From a bacterium (lineage in GTDB: Bacteria; Planctomycetota; Planctomycetia; Pirellulales; Pirellulaceae): a stretch of 64,000 nt of DNA. Made by a program: the position numbers and the translations under genes. The stretch is taken from the NCBI GenBank assembly GCA_016124445.1, contig WGNR01000003.1, forward strand, positions 1-64,000. The letters run 5' to 3'. Position 1 is the first letter of the stretch. Each line of letters opens with the position of its first letter. Below the pieces are notes generated by a model. It worked only from the letters and a program-made list of their open reading frames with translations. It searched no databases and had not been told where the DNA came from. Below, piece by piece: positions 55,374-64,000 of this stretch.

Positions 55374-55402
55374 TTGACGATTTGCGGGTGGGCTGATATT
55401 CT
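55374..55402 (+). promoter_or_regulatory. Predicted rpsB promoter
   Basis: TTGACG and TATTCT are separated by exactly 17 bp, 260 bp upstream of rpsB. The long leader could contain S2 autoregulatory structure. No gene lies between it and rpsB. Confidence 0.65.
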
Positions 55403-55661
55403 CAACGGCTTATCCTCCCCCTCTTGGTGTTCATTAGGGGGAAGTACCCAAGAACCGGGGTGGTTTCCCTACACGGAAGCTGCGACGGGGCAGGCATTCA
55501 ACTGCGAATCATCCTCCGAAGACTGTGCGGGAAGTGAGGTCTTCGGAAGCCAGGCGTTTCGCGGCACAGGTATCGCTTCCACTAACCTGGTATGGCGCCA
55601 GTTTAAGAGCCTTGGATCGCCTTTCCGTTGAAATCCCCTTGAAACGAAAGGATTTTGCGCC

Positions 55662-56381
55662 ATGTCTAGCGGACAACAGTTCGTTCAGGAGCTCGTCGAA
55701 TGCGGCATTCACTTCGGTCACCGCACCAGCCGGTGGAACCCGAAGATGGCTCCTTACATCTACGCTAAAAAGAATCAAATCCACATCATCGACGTCCGCG
55801 AAACCATTCGTGGGCTTCTGCGGGCCAAAAAGTATCTGGCCCAGGTTTCCGAAGGGGGCAGCCTGATCCTGTTCGTCGGAACCAAGCGTCAGGCCGGTGC
55901 CGCCATCGAGCGTGAAGCCGAACGTTGCGGCATGCCGTTCATCAACGAACGTTGGCTCGGTGGTACGTTGACTAACTTCCGTACCATTCGCAGCCGCTTG
56001 GGCCGTTTGGAAGAGCTGGAAAGAATCATCGAAGGCGATGAGCTGGCCAAGTACTCGAAGAAGATGCAGTCCTCGCTCAACCGCGAATATCGCAAGATGT
56101 ACCGCAACTTGAACGGTCTGCGAACGATGAACCGCCTGCCCGAAGCGTTGGTGATCGTCGACCCCAAGAAGGAAAAGAACGCGATCCGCGAAGCCCAATC
56201 GCTGGGTATCACGACGGTCGCCCTGACCGATACCGACTGCGATCCAGATCAGGTCGATCTGCCGATCCCCGGCAACGACGACGGTATCCGTTCGATCGAA
56301 ATGTTCCTGAAGTTGATGGCCGACGCCGCCATCGACGGCAAGCACCATGCTGCTCAGCAGACCGAACAGGCTGCGAAATAG
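55662..56381 (+). CDS. rpsB: 30S ribosomal protein S2
   Basis: A 239-residue S2, normal length, with [22 protein letters not shown] and [15 protein letters not shown], typical family motifs. It starts the rpsB-tsf-pyrH-frr cluster, with tsf 161 bp downstream. Its start follows AACGAAAGGATTTT. Confidence 0.97.
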   Translation: MSSGQQFVQELVECGIHFGHRTSRWNPKMAPYIYAKKNQIHIIDVRETIRGLLRAKKYLAQVSEGGSLILFVGTKRQAGAAIEREAERCGMPFINERWLGGTLTNFRTIRSRLGRLEELERIIEGDELAKYSKKMQSSLNREYRKMYRNLNGLRTMNRLPEALVIVDPKKEKNAIREAQSLGITTVALTDTDCDPDQVDLPIPGNDDGIRSIEMFLKLMADAAIDGKHHAAQQTEQAAK

Positions 56382-56542
56382 TTCAAAACGGGCTCCCTCG
56401 GTGAACCCTGAAGGAAGTTAGAATCTCCTTCAAACGTTAACCGAATCGGTATTCGCCGAGGGAAACCCGCAGCGGTAAAATTTTTCACGTACAGCTCCTA
56501 ACTTAATTAGAGCGACCAATTTCGAGCATTGGAGATAAGACG

Positions 56543-57409
56543 ATGACGGCAATCACCGCCGCAGCGGTCAAAGCACTTCGCGAAAAAACCGGCCTCCCGA
56601 TGATGGAATGCAAAAAGGCACTCACAGAATCGAGTGGAGACGAAGAAAAGGCCATCCTGTGGCTCCGTGAAAACGGCAAGGTCAAGGGAATCAAACGCGG
56701 AGATCGTGCGACGGAATTCGGCCGCGTTGGTATCCACACGGCATCTGGCAAAGGTGCCATGGTCGAATTCAAGTGCGAAAGCGCCCCGGTCACCAAGCTG
56801 GACGAATTCATCGCCCTGGCTGATGACCTGGCCTACGTTTATGCCAACAATCCCAGCATCAACACGCCTGAAGAGTTGTTGGCTGCACCTTCCACGATCA
56901 AGGAAGGCCAGACGCTGGGCGACATCAAGGATGACATGTTCAACCGCATCCGCGAAGTCTTCAACATCGGCCGTATGGCCCGGGTTGATGGTCCCGCCGG
57001 TGGTTACAGCCACAATTCGAGCACCGTCGCCGGCGTACTGGTCGAATTTGAAGGGGACAACGACGAAGTCATCCGCGACATCGCCATGCACGTTGCGGCT
57101 ATGAATCCTTCGGTCTTGAGCAAAGACGACCTCGATCCGGCACTTGTCGAGAAAGAGCGAGCCATCCTCAAGGCTGCCGCGATGAACGAAGATTCGAGCA
57201 AGCCGGAAAACATCATCGACAAGATGGTCGAAGGCCGCCTGCGTAACTTCTACGCTCAGGAAGCTTTGCTCGAACAACCATTCGTCAAAGAACCGAAGAT
57301 TACCGTCGGCAAGTACGCCAAAGACAACGGCGTAACCGTCACCGGCTTCACCCACTGGATGATCGGCGACGATGCCGGTCCTTCGGAAGAAGGCGGCGAA
57401 GAAGGCTAA
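56543..57409 (+). CDS. tsf: Elongation factor Ts
   Basis: A 288-residue EF-Ts. N-terminal UBA-like domain with LREKTGLPMMECKKALTES and two core domains with IGRMARVDG and IAMHVAAMNPSVLS. It exchanges GDP for GTP on EF-Tu. It follows rpsB and is closed by a terminator at 57446. Confidence 0.97.
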   Translation: MTAITAAAVKALREKTGLPMMECKKALTESSGDEEKAILWLRENGKVKGIKRGDRATEFGRVGIHTASGKGAMVEFKCESAPVTKLDEFIALADDLAYVYANNPSINTPEELLAAPSTIKEGQTLGDIKDDMFNRIREVFNIGRMARVDGPAGGYSHNSSTVAGVLVEFEGDNDEVIRDIAMHVAAMNPSVLSKDDLDPALVEKERAILKAAAMNEDSSKPENIIDKMVEGRLRNFYAQEALLEQPFVKEPKITVGKYAKDNGVTVTGFTHWMIGDDAGPSEEGGEEG

Positions 57410-57445
57410 TTCCCCGAGAGAATTAGCTTTCATTGAGACAATGAA

Positions 57446-57482
57446 GAAATCCCTCGGCCCCGGTGGCTGAGGGATTTTTTTA
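57446..57482 (+). terminator. tsf terminator
   Basis: AAATCCCTC pairs with GAGGGATTT, with a GC-rich inner part, followed by T7. It is 37 bp after the stop, so rpsB-tsf ends here at least in part and pyrH has its own start. Confidence 0.85.
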
Positions 57483-57577
57483 TGCGCTCGGTTCTCCTGC
57501 ACAACTCGGGCGATCTCGGTTAGAATCTTCCGGAGCCTGCAACTTAGCCAACCATGCCATTGAAGGACGGCCCAACG

Positions 57578-58315
57578 ATGCCTGAATCGAGCGACACCAA
57601 GTACAAGCGGATCATCCTCAAGCTCTCTGGCGAAAGCTTCTCGAGGGCAGGCGAGCGCGGTATCGCGATGGACGAAGTCGTGAGCATCTCGCGGCAAATT
57701 CGCCAGGCATCGGAACTTGGCTGCCAGATTGCCGTGGTAATCGGCGGCGGAAACATCTTACGTGGCGGCCAATTCAAGAATGAAAGTGCTTCGATCCACG
57801 AAGCCACCGCGCACTACATGGGTATGTTGGCGACGGTAATCAACGGTCTGGCCCTGCAAGACGCCCTGGAAAGCCTGGACATCCAAACCCGGCTGATGAC
57901 CGCCATTCACATGCATGGCGTCGCCGAGCCATACATTCGCCGCCGGGCCTCGCGTCATCTGGAAAAAGGACGCATCGTCATTCTCGCCGCGGGCACTGGC
58001 AGCCCATTTGTCACTACCGACACGGCCGCGGCTCAGCGAGCCTTGGAGCTTGAGGCCGATATCTTGATGAAAGCAACACGCGTCGACGGCGTCTACAGCG
58101 ACGACCCGGAAAAGAACCCGCACGCGGTCTTCTATCGCACGTTAGGTTTTGAGCAGGTCGTCACGGAAAACCTGCGCGTAATGGACGGCACGGCGATCAG
58201 CCAATGCCGCGAGCACGGCATGCCGATCCTGATCTTCAACTTTAAAACCGACGGCAATATCCAACGTGCGGTTCTGGGAGAGCAAGTCGGAACGTTGATC
58301 GATCCGAACCTGTAA
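57578..58315 (+). CDS. pyrH: UMP kinase
   Basis: A 245-residue amino-acid-kinase-fold UMP kinase: [12 protein letters not shown] at the start, [22 protein letters not shown] and [13 protein letters not shown]. It makes UDP from UMP in pyrimidine nucleotide synthesis. Two in-frame ATGs (57554 and 57578) are available; I chose 57578 because GAAGGA precedes it. Its position after tsf is conserved in bacteria. Confidence 0.96.
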   Translation: MPESSDTKYKRIILKLSGESFSRAGERGIAMDEVVSISRQIRQASELGCQIAVVIGGGNILRGGQFKNESASIHEATAHYMGMLATVINGLALQDALESLDIQTRLMTAIHMHGVAEPYIRRRASRHLEKGRIVILAAGTGSPFVTTDTAAAQRALELEADILMKATRVDGVYSDDPEKNPHAVFYRTLGFEQVVTENLRVMDGTAISQCREHGMPILIFNFKTDGNIQRAVLGEQVGTLIDPNL

Positions 58316-58406
58316 GCTGTTAATCGCCCAAGAATTAGCCAGCCAGTACGAATAGTATCCAGGAACGTTGTGATCATTCGGCTGTCTAACTGGCGAGGCT
58401 GGTACC

Positions 58407-58877
58407 ATGCAGCGGCAAATTTTCCCTGCGCGGATTGATTGGTGGATCACGTTGCTTCTTGCGGGACTGGCCATCGCGACCCTTTCGCTTGGCATTGCCT
58501 TCTTTCTGATCCCAGACGGAAGCTACTTGGGCGGCACACTGATGCTGCTGACTGCGGCCCTGCTGCAATCGATTTGGATGTGGACCTGGTATGAAATCGG
58601 CGAGACCGACCTAAACATACGCTGCGGCCCGCTCTGGTGGCGCGTTCCGCTCGAAGAAATCAACCAGGCCACGCCGTCCGATAGCATTTGGCCGCTTATG
58701 GGCGGTCCTCACCTTCGCTTTGCCCTTTCCTCGCAAGCAATCATGATCCACTATGGTGAACGCAAGTGGTTAGGCCTGTTCCGGCCGGCCGTGTTGATCT
58801 CGCCTCAGGACCGGCAACAATTCCTTACCTTGTTGAAACAATCGGCTCCGAATCTCCGCAGCGACGACCAGAAATAA
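58407..58877 (+). CDS. PH-domain-like membrane protein (bPH type)
   Basis: A 156-residue protein with two N-terminal membrane helices (TLLLAGLAIATLSLGIAFF and GTLMLLTAALLQSIWMW), then a PH-like domain with ETDLNIRCGPLWWRVPLEEI and PAVLISPQDRQQFL. It resembles the bacterial PH (bPH_4-type) proteins of unknown function. It lies between pyrH and frr. Confidence 0.8.
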   Translation: MQRQIFPARIDWWITLLLAGLAIATLSLGIAFFLIPDGSYLGGTLMLLTAALLQSIWMWTWYEIGETDLNIRCGPLWWRVPLEEINQATPSDSIWPLMGGPHLRFALSSQAIMIHYGERKWLGLFRPAVLISPQDRQQFLTLLKQSAPNLRSDDQK

Positions 58878-59034
58878 GCATCGGTCGATATTCTGGTTGC
58901 TTTCCGGCCGACAGAAACTGCCCTGAAGGCGTATCTTTTCATGGCGACTGAGGTGGTGTAGGTTATTCCCGGAGGGCGAATCTGGCCCCCAACGTCAATT
59001 AGCGAGGATCATTCCTGCGATAAAGGTTATCACG

Positions 59035-59595
59035 ATGAACGCGGATCAAATTACGGAAGACGCTACCCAGCGTATGGAAAAGGCGATCGACGTCCTCAAG
59101 AACGGCCTCGGAGGCGTTCGTACCGGCCGAGCTACCCCAGGCCTGGTCGATTCGCTCCGGGTCGAAGTCTATGGATCGCTGCAGCCGATTAAGCAGATTG
59201 CTTCGGTCAGTGTTCCAGAACCAAGCCAGTTGCTGATCCGTCCCTACGACACCAGTGCAATTAAGGACATCGAAAAGGCAATCGTCGCCAGCGACCTGGG
59301 CATGGCTCCGCAAAGTGACGGCCGCGTGGTTCGCTTGAATGTGCCGCCGCTTTCGACCGAAGTTCGCAAGAAGCTCGTTTCCCGCATTAAGGAACTTGCC
59401 GAAGAATCACGCGTATCGATCCGCAACATTCGCCGCGACGGCAATAAGGCTGCAGAAACCGCTGAAAAAGAAAAAACAATCAGCGAAGACACTCGCGACG
59501 ACATCAAGGACAGCATCCAAGAGCTGACCAAAAAATACGAAGAACAGGTCAACGAACTGGCCAAGAACAAAGAAAAGGAAGTGATGGAAGACTAA
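59035..59595 (+). CDS. frr: Ribosome recycling factor
   Basis: A 186-residue RRF, normal length, with GRATPGLVDSLRVEVYGS and NVPPLSTEVRKKL. It splits post-termination ribosomes with EF-G. It ends the conserved rpsB-tsf-pyrH-frr region, with the PH-like gene inserted before it. Terminator at 59635. Confidence 0.97.
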   Translation: MNADQITEDATQRMEKAIDVLKNGLGGVRTGRATPGLVDSLRVEVYGSLQPIKQIASVSVPEPSQLLIRPYDTSAIKDIEKAIVASDLGMAPQSDGRVVRLNVPPLSTEVRKKLVSRIKELAEESRVSIRNIRRDGNKAAETAEKEKTISEDTRDDIKDSIQELTKKYEEQVNELAKNKEKEVMED

Positions 59596-59634
59596 GTCTT
59601 TCACCCCTTCGAAGAATTAGATTTCAAAACATCC

Positions 59635-59675
59635 AAACGGCACGATGATCCACCGAAGGTCACCGTGCCGTTTCT
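59635..59675 (+). terminator. frr terminator
   Basis: AAACGGCACG pairs with CGTGCCGTTT, extended by ATGA/TCAC with one mismatch, followed by TTTCTC. It is 40 bp after frr. Confidence 0.8.
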
Positions 59676-59871
59676 CATTCCTCGCCCCCTACGATTGATC
59701 TTCTCAGCAGCTAGCAATCCGTGATGGCTACTGTCGATGTGAATGCCACCAAGATCGACCTTGACCCGAGATCAACGGTCTTCGTATATTCCGCTGCCCG
59801 AACCTACTGGTATCGGGTTTTGGAACACCCTCCTTGAATTAATCTTGCAAAAAAATTTTGGAGCAAGCGGA

Positions 59872-61782
59872 ATGACTGGCAAGGATGCTACTCGCCGACT
59901 TCCCCTAGGCAAGTCCTGGGTACTGGCTGCCGTGGGATTTGCGATCTTAATTGGTGGCGTCGTCCTTTGGCGACAAGTGAGCGGAGGTCCGCAGCAAGCG
60001 GAAGCTCAAGCACCGGCTGCACGCCCACCTCAAGCAGCCCCAGCGGCTGCACCGGCGGAACAAGTCGCCGCCCCGCAGCCCTCACAGAAGATTCAAACGG
60101 TTGCCGTGGTCAATCGCGAACCAATCTCGCGTGACTCGCTGGGCCAAGAGGCACTGCGTCGTTACGGCGAAGATGTCCTGGAAAGCTTGCTCAATCGTCA
60201 CCTGATTGCGATGGCCTGTCAGAAACAAGGCATTCAGATCACTGAGGCGGACATCGACAACGAAATCAACAACATCGCCACGAAGTTCGGCCTCTCGGTC
60301 GACCGGTGGTTGGGGCTGTTGCAAGAAGAACGCAAAGTTACCCCAGGTCAGTATCGCCGAGACATCATCTGGCCGACACTGGCCCTCCGTAAGCTGGCAG
60401 CCGGCCAACTGACCGTGACCGATGACGAAATCAACGTCGAGTACGAAAAGAACTTCGGCCCCAAGGTCAAAGTTCGCATGATCTCGGTCAACGATCGCGG
60501 GCTTGCCGAAGAATTGCGAGCCAAAGCGGCCGCCAATCCCGAAGCATTCGCCGACATGGCCAAGAATCACTCGCAAGACGTCAACAGCGCCGCCGCACGT
60601 GGCTTGATTCCGCCAATCCGCAAGCATATCGGCAACCAGGAAATCGAAGACGTCGTCTTCAATTTGAAGCAAGGCGAAATCTCGCCGGTCTTGTTCGTGG
60701 CTGGTCAGTACCTGATCTTCAAGTGCGAAGAGCAGTTGCCTGCCGACCAATTGTCGGTCGATCAGCGCAAAGGTGCCCTCAACGACATGCGATATCGCGT
60801 CAGCGAGAACAAGATGCGTGAGGCGGCCGCCGGCATTTATGAAAAGTTGCAATCGACCGCTCAGATCGTCAACATCTACAACGATCCGACCAAAGCTTCC
60901 CGCATGCCTGATGTGGCAGCCACCCTCAATGGCCAGCCAGTCAGTCTGACCGAACTGAAGGAAGAATGCATTGCTCGCCACGGTGTCGAAGTGCTTGAAG
61001 GCGAAATTAGTCGCAAGATCCTCGAACAAGCTCTATCCGCTCGTCAACTCAAGGTTGGAGAAGCGGACCTGGAAGCCGAAATTGTCCGAGCTGCCGACTC
61101 CTTCGGGTTTTTGAACAAAGATGGCAAGCCGGACATGGAAGCCTGGTTGAAGCAGGTAACCGAAGAACAAGGCATTTCGGTCGAGCTCTACGTTCGCGAC
61201 GCTGTCTGGCCGACGGTCGCCCTGAAGAAACTGGTCGACGAAAAAGTCCAGATCACCGAGGAAGACCTTCGCAAAGGTTTTGCCGCCAACTATGGCGAGC
61301 GAGCCCAGATCCTGGCGATCGTTTTGGATAGTCAACGACGCGCCCAGGAAGTTTGGGAAATGGCTCGCCGAAACCCGACCGAACAATTCTTCGGCGAGTT
61401 GGCCCGCCAGTACTCGATCGAACCGGTCTCAAAGAACAACGACGGCCAGGTTCCGCCTATCCGTCAGTACGGCGGCCAACCAACGATCGAAGACGAAGCT
61501 TTCCGCCTGCAGGCAGGGGAAATCTCCGGGATCGTCGCCGCTGGCAATCAGTTCATCATTCTTTATAGCCTGGGACGCACCAAGCCGCTGATCAGCAGCA
61601 TCGATGACGTTCGTGACGAACTGATCAAAGAACTACACGAAAAGAAACTGCGGCTCGCCATGGCGGACGAATTCGAGAAGTTGCGGGATAACGCCCAGAT
61701 CGACAACTTCCTGGCCAACACTACCCAGGCCGGAAAGGGATTTGAGGCGGCCATGCGCCAGCGATCGCAGCAGCCACGCTAG
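59872..61782 (+). CDS. Membrane-anchored tandem parvulin peptidyl-prolyl isomerase
   Basis: A 636-residue protein. One N-terminal helix (WVLAAVGFAILIGGVVLW), a Pro/Ala-rich linker, then two repeated modules, each a SurA_N-like helical part (about 115-225 and 350-460) and a PpiC parvulin domain (about 230-320 and 475-590, with VRMISVNDRGLA, NSAAARGLIPPI and NNDGQVPPIRQYGG). It would fold exported proteins outside the membrane. The ATG at 59872 is chosen because the upstream frame crosses a non-coding leader; GGAGCAAGCGGA precedes it. Confidence 0.88.
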   Translation: MTGKDATRRLPLGKSWVLAAVGFAILIGGVVLWRQVSGGPQQAEAQAPAARPPQAAPAAAPAEQVAAPQPSQKIQTVAVVNREPISRDSLGQEALRRYGEDVLESLLNRHLIAMACQKQGIQITEADIDNEINNIATKFGLSVDRWLGLLQEERKVTPGQYRRDIIWPTLALRKLAAGQLTVTDDEINVEYEKNFGPKVKVRMISVNDRGLAEELRAKAAANPEAFADMAKNHSQDVNSAAARGLIPPIRKHIGNQEIEDVVFNLKQGEISPVLFVAGQYLIFKCEEQLPADQLSVDQRKGALNDMRYRVSENKMREAAAGIYEKLQSTAQIVNIYNDPTKASRMPDVAATLNGQPVSLTELKEECIARHGVEVLEGEISRKILEQALSARQLKVGEADLEAEIVRAADSFGFLNKDGKPDMEAWLKQVTEEQGISVELYVRDAVWPTVALKKLVDEKVQITEEDLRKGFAANYGERAQILAIVLDSQRRAQEVWEMARRNPTEQFFGELARQYSIEPVSKNNDGQVPPIRQYGGQPTIEDEAFRLQAGEISGIVAAGNQFIILYSLGRTKPLISSIDDVRDELIKELHEKKLRLAMADEFEKLRDNAQIDNFLANTTQAGKGFEAAMRQRSQQPR

Positions 61783-61823
61783 TCGATCCACGATTCGACT
61801 CGCGTTTCAATTTGACAAAATCC

Positions 61824-61855
61824 AAAAGGACGGTGCGAAAGTGCCGTCCTTTTTT
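61824..61855 (+). terminator. Terminator after the parvulin gene
   Basis: AAGGACGG pairs with CCGTCCTT around a stem-loop containing GAAA, followed by T6. It is 42 bp after the stop. Confidence 0.88.
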
Positions 61856-61969
61856 CGTCTCGGACAAACAGGTGCTTTTTCGGGTGATTTCCCTCGCAAT
61901 TCGGGGTACTATCTAATACCTCCGCGTTTCTTCACCAACTCGTCTGTGAATCTCGTCGGGCCCCATCCC

Positions 61970-63109
61970 ATGTACGTCGATCGCTTCGTTTATCTCGTTG
62001 TTTTGTTGCTGGTAAGCCTTGCGCCTGCATCCCTGCGTTCGGCAGCCCCGGAAGTTAAGGGACACCCGCAACTCAACATGGTGCTGTTCGTCCCAGCTGA
62101 CGTTGATCCGCCTGCAGGCGTTCAACGTCGATTTACCGAGATTGCCCAATACACCGAGAGCTTCCTGGTGGGAGAAATGGCCAAAGATGGCTATCCCCCG
62201 GCCAACGAACAGTTTTTGCCACGCGATGAGAAGGGCAATTACCAGTTTCTGTTCATTCGGGGCGAACACCCGGTCGACAGCGGCAAGTATGACCAGCCTG
62301 GTTTTCACCTCGAGGTGATCAACAAGGCGGTCCAGAAATATAAGTTGGGGCGAGATCGACATGTGTGGTGGATCTGGGTCTACTTGGGAGACCCACCAAA
62401 GCGATTCTCTAACTATCGAGGCGCTGGCAATTCAATCGAGGGCGGGTGGTCGATGTGCAACTACACCAATTTGCCCGGCGAGATTAACCCCCAAATTGCG
62501 CTCGCCGCCGGTTTCAATCAGGAATTCACTTTGAAAGCCTGCATCCACGAGATGGGACACGCATTCGGATTACCTCACTTGGGGCCGATGAAGCGAGATC
62601 GCCGCGGAAACACCCTGATGGGGCCGCAGTCTAAGATCTATGCCAGTAAGGTTGACCCACGCGACAAGGCTGTCTACCTGTGCGATGTATCGGCCGCGAT
62701 GCTGTGGAAACACCCGGTGTTCTCTGGTTCGATCGACAAACGAGGCCAGATGCCAAAGTTCCAGATGACTTCGTGCGAAGGAAAATTCCAACGCTCCGGC
62801 CAATTTCTTGAAATCACGGGCCAAATCGAAACCGATATACCGGCTCACAGTGTCGTGGTGATCGACGAATCACCCCAGAACGATGGCGGCTACTTCCGAA
62901 AGTCATTCGCCGGTCGCGTCGACCAGGATGGTAATTTCCGGGTCAAAGTCGAAGAACTTGACCACCAACAAGGCAATTTGCAAATTCTTTTCTGCTTCGA
63001 GAACGGAATCTGCACCGGCGATGGCAAGTCGCAAGGAGACAAGAGCGGACTGCTTAGAGGCTACCAGGTAACCAATCGCGGCGTCGAATTATCCGGATCA
63101 GCGAACTAA
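61970..63109 (+). CDS. Secreted metzincin-type protease
   Basis: A 379-residue exported protein. Signal peptide (VYLVVLLLVSLAPASLRSA), and the zinc site HEMGHAFGLPH (H193, E194, H197, H203), which is the HExxHxxGxxH of metzincins. NTLMGP just downstream is the Met-turn. The C-terminal part (about 260-379) looks like a beta-sandwich binding domain. Probably an extracytoplasmic endopeptidase; substrate unknown. The start at 61970 begins the signal peptide; a much longer frame upstream crosses the terminator. Confidence 0.85.
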   Translation: MYVDRFVYLVVLLLVSLAPASLRSAAPEVKGHPQLNMVLFVPADVDPPAGVQRRFTEIAQYTESFLVGEMAKDGYPPANEQFLPRDEKGNYQFLFIRGEHPVDSGKYDQPGFHLEVINKAVQKYKLGRDRHVWWIWVYLGDPPKRFSNYRGAGNSIEGGWSMCNYTNLPGEINPQIALAAGFNQEFTLKACIHEMGHAFGLPHLGPMKRDRRGNTLMGPQSKIYASKVDPRDKAVYLCDVSAAMLWKHPVFSGSIDKRGQMPKFQMTSCEGKFQRSGQFLEITGQIETDIPAHSVVVIDESPQNDGGYFRKSFAGRVDQDGNFRVKVEELDHQQGNLQILFCFENGICTGDGKSQGDKSGLLRGYQVTNRGVELSGSAN

Positions 63110-63311
63110 AGGGGCCCTGGCGACTCGGCAGATTCTCGGCTGGAGGAGTGAACTTGAGACCTTCCAGCCTGTCTAAAGTCACGAACGTCCGGGCAGGATG
63201 GGACGTATCACCTTGGCTTTCTGGATGGACGTTTTTAGAATAAGCGCACCTGGAGTGCCCGCTTTCGTCCGGCAGATTTCATCTTCAACTCTTTGCTGAA
63301 ACACGACTTTT

Positions 63312-64000
63312 ATGTCCGACTCCGATCCATCTACCCAGCCATCAAATGACCCTCCGTTTGAGGTGCAATTCGCGCAGCGTGTCTACCGTCTGCCCCCTTA
63401 CATGTTTGGGCGGATCAACGCACTGCTCTACGAAAAGCGGGTCGCCGGAAACGACGTCATCGACATGGGCATGGGCAATCCGTCCGATCCCCCGGCCGAA
63501 TACGTCATGGACAAAATGTGCGAAGCGGTGAAGGATGTCCGAAACCACGGTTACAGCAAATCGAATGGTATCCGTAACTTACGCCGCGAAGTCGCCGCCA
63601 AATACCTAAAGAAATATGGCGTGCGGCTTGATCCTGAATCGGAAGTAATGGTCTGCCTGGGATCGAAGGAAGGGTTCTCGCACATGTGCCTGGCGATGAT
63701 GGGCCCAGGCGACACCGCGATCGTTCCGGCTCCTTACTTTCCCGTGCATACCTACGCCGTCGCGCTTGCTTCGGGGAACGTCATTTCGCTTGATGTGGCC
63801 GACAGCGAAAAGTTTCTCTCGAACATCGCTTACACGTGCGAGCATCTCTATCCGAAGCCAAAACTGCTGATCATCTGCTACCCGCACAACCCTTCGACCG
63901 TGACCGTCGAACCGGAATTCTTCGTCGACGTGGTCAAAATCGCGAAAAAATATGGCCTGATGGTGATCAGCGACTTCGCCTACGCCGATGTCGCATTCGA
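63312..64000 (+). CDS. Class I/II aminotransferase, 3' end outside window
   Basis: The first 229 residues of a PLP fold-type I aminotransferase: [66 protein letters not shown] and [12 protein letters not shown]. The PLP lysine lies beyond the window edge. The pattern is closest to alanine or LL-diaminopimelate aminotransferases (AlaC/DapL-like). Such an enzyme would make alanine from pyruvate or act in lysine biosynthesis. The substrate cannot be fixed from this part. Confidence 0.88.
   Translation, partial: MSDSDPSTQPSNDPPFEVQFAQRVYRLPPYMFGRINALLYEKRVAGNDVIDMGMGNPSDPPAEYVMDKMCEAVKDVRNHGYSKSNGIRNLRREVAAKYLKKYGVRLDPESEVMVCLGSKEGFSHMCLAMMGPGDTAIVPAPYFPVHTYAVALASGNVISLDVADSEKFLSNIAYTCEHLYPKPKLLIICYPHNPSTVTVEPEFFVDVVKIAKKYGLMVISDFAYADVAF

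Overview
The window looks like chromosome of a planctomycete, most likely Pirellulaceae. The main reasons are a secreted cysteine protein built of planctomycete YTV-type repeats, a DUF1573 lipid-exported-type protein, an NHL-repeat thioredoxin-like lipoprotein, many secreted or lipid-anchored proteins of planctomycete style, and a core gene order (ffh-rpsP-trmD-rplS, and rpsB-tsf-pyrH...frr) typical of that group. No rRNA is present, so species cannot be named from the sequence.

Region A (1-6.7 kb) is a mercury-resistance block made of two different modules that converge. The plus-strand module encodes two tandem-HMA metal-binding proteins, a tiny Cys-rich lipoprotein, a MerC-like membrane protein and a MerA without an N-terminal HMA domain. 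A 125-bp TA-flanked inverted-repeat element sits between the last two genes. The minus-strand module is an archetypal proteobacterial operon, merT-merP-merA plus a UPF0060 gene, controlled by merR and a textbook 19-bp-spacer mer promoter.

Region B (7-24.9 kb) is mobile DNA. It carries a MobF relaxase-helicase, an ArdC antirestriction protein, a ParB-like protein, a TraG/TraD-type coupling ATPase, a series of small unknown proteins, an XRE regulator, a tyrosine integrase beside tRNA-Leu(CAA) and a large serine recombinase whose 3' end runs into tRNA-Pro(TGG). No VirB4-type mating-pair gene is seen, so within this window the element looks mobilizable rather than self-transmissible. It also encodes a solenoid protein of nine exact 39-residue repeats resembling mTERF repeats. 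An attP-like segment lies next to the tyrosine integrase: a core identical at 15 of 16 positions to the tRNA-Leu anticodon arm, with paired TGTGTAA repeats on both sides.

Region C (25-64 kb) is mostly ordinary chromosome. It holds a MoaD/ThiS-like protein with a BNR-repeat protein, two VOC proteins, a PL10-type pectate lyase, an RCK potassium channel, a frameshifted TauE/SafE gene, Nudix, a rhodanese lacking its cysteine, asnS, an Nramp-related transporter, trxB, cstA, DUF1573, an NHLRC2-like protein, ffh, rpsP, trmD, rplS, a pseudopilin, rex, tRNA-Gln, a Crp/Fnr regulator, a zf-HC2-like protein, rpsB, tsf, pyrH, frr, a tandem parvulin protein, a metzincin and an aminotransferase cut by the window edge.

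Within region C, 47.2-50 kb differs by eye in base and codon use. It carries a two-gene cassette: an EACC1-like membrane protein followed by a HExxH zincin. I regard this cassette and the 39-residue-repeat protein as the best candidates for undescribed biology.
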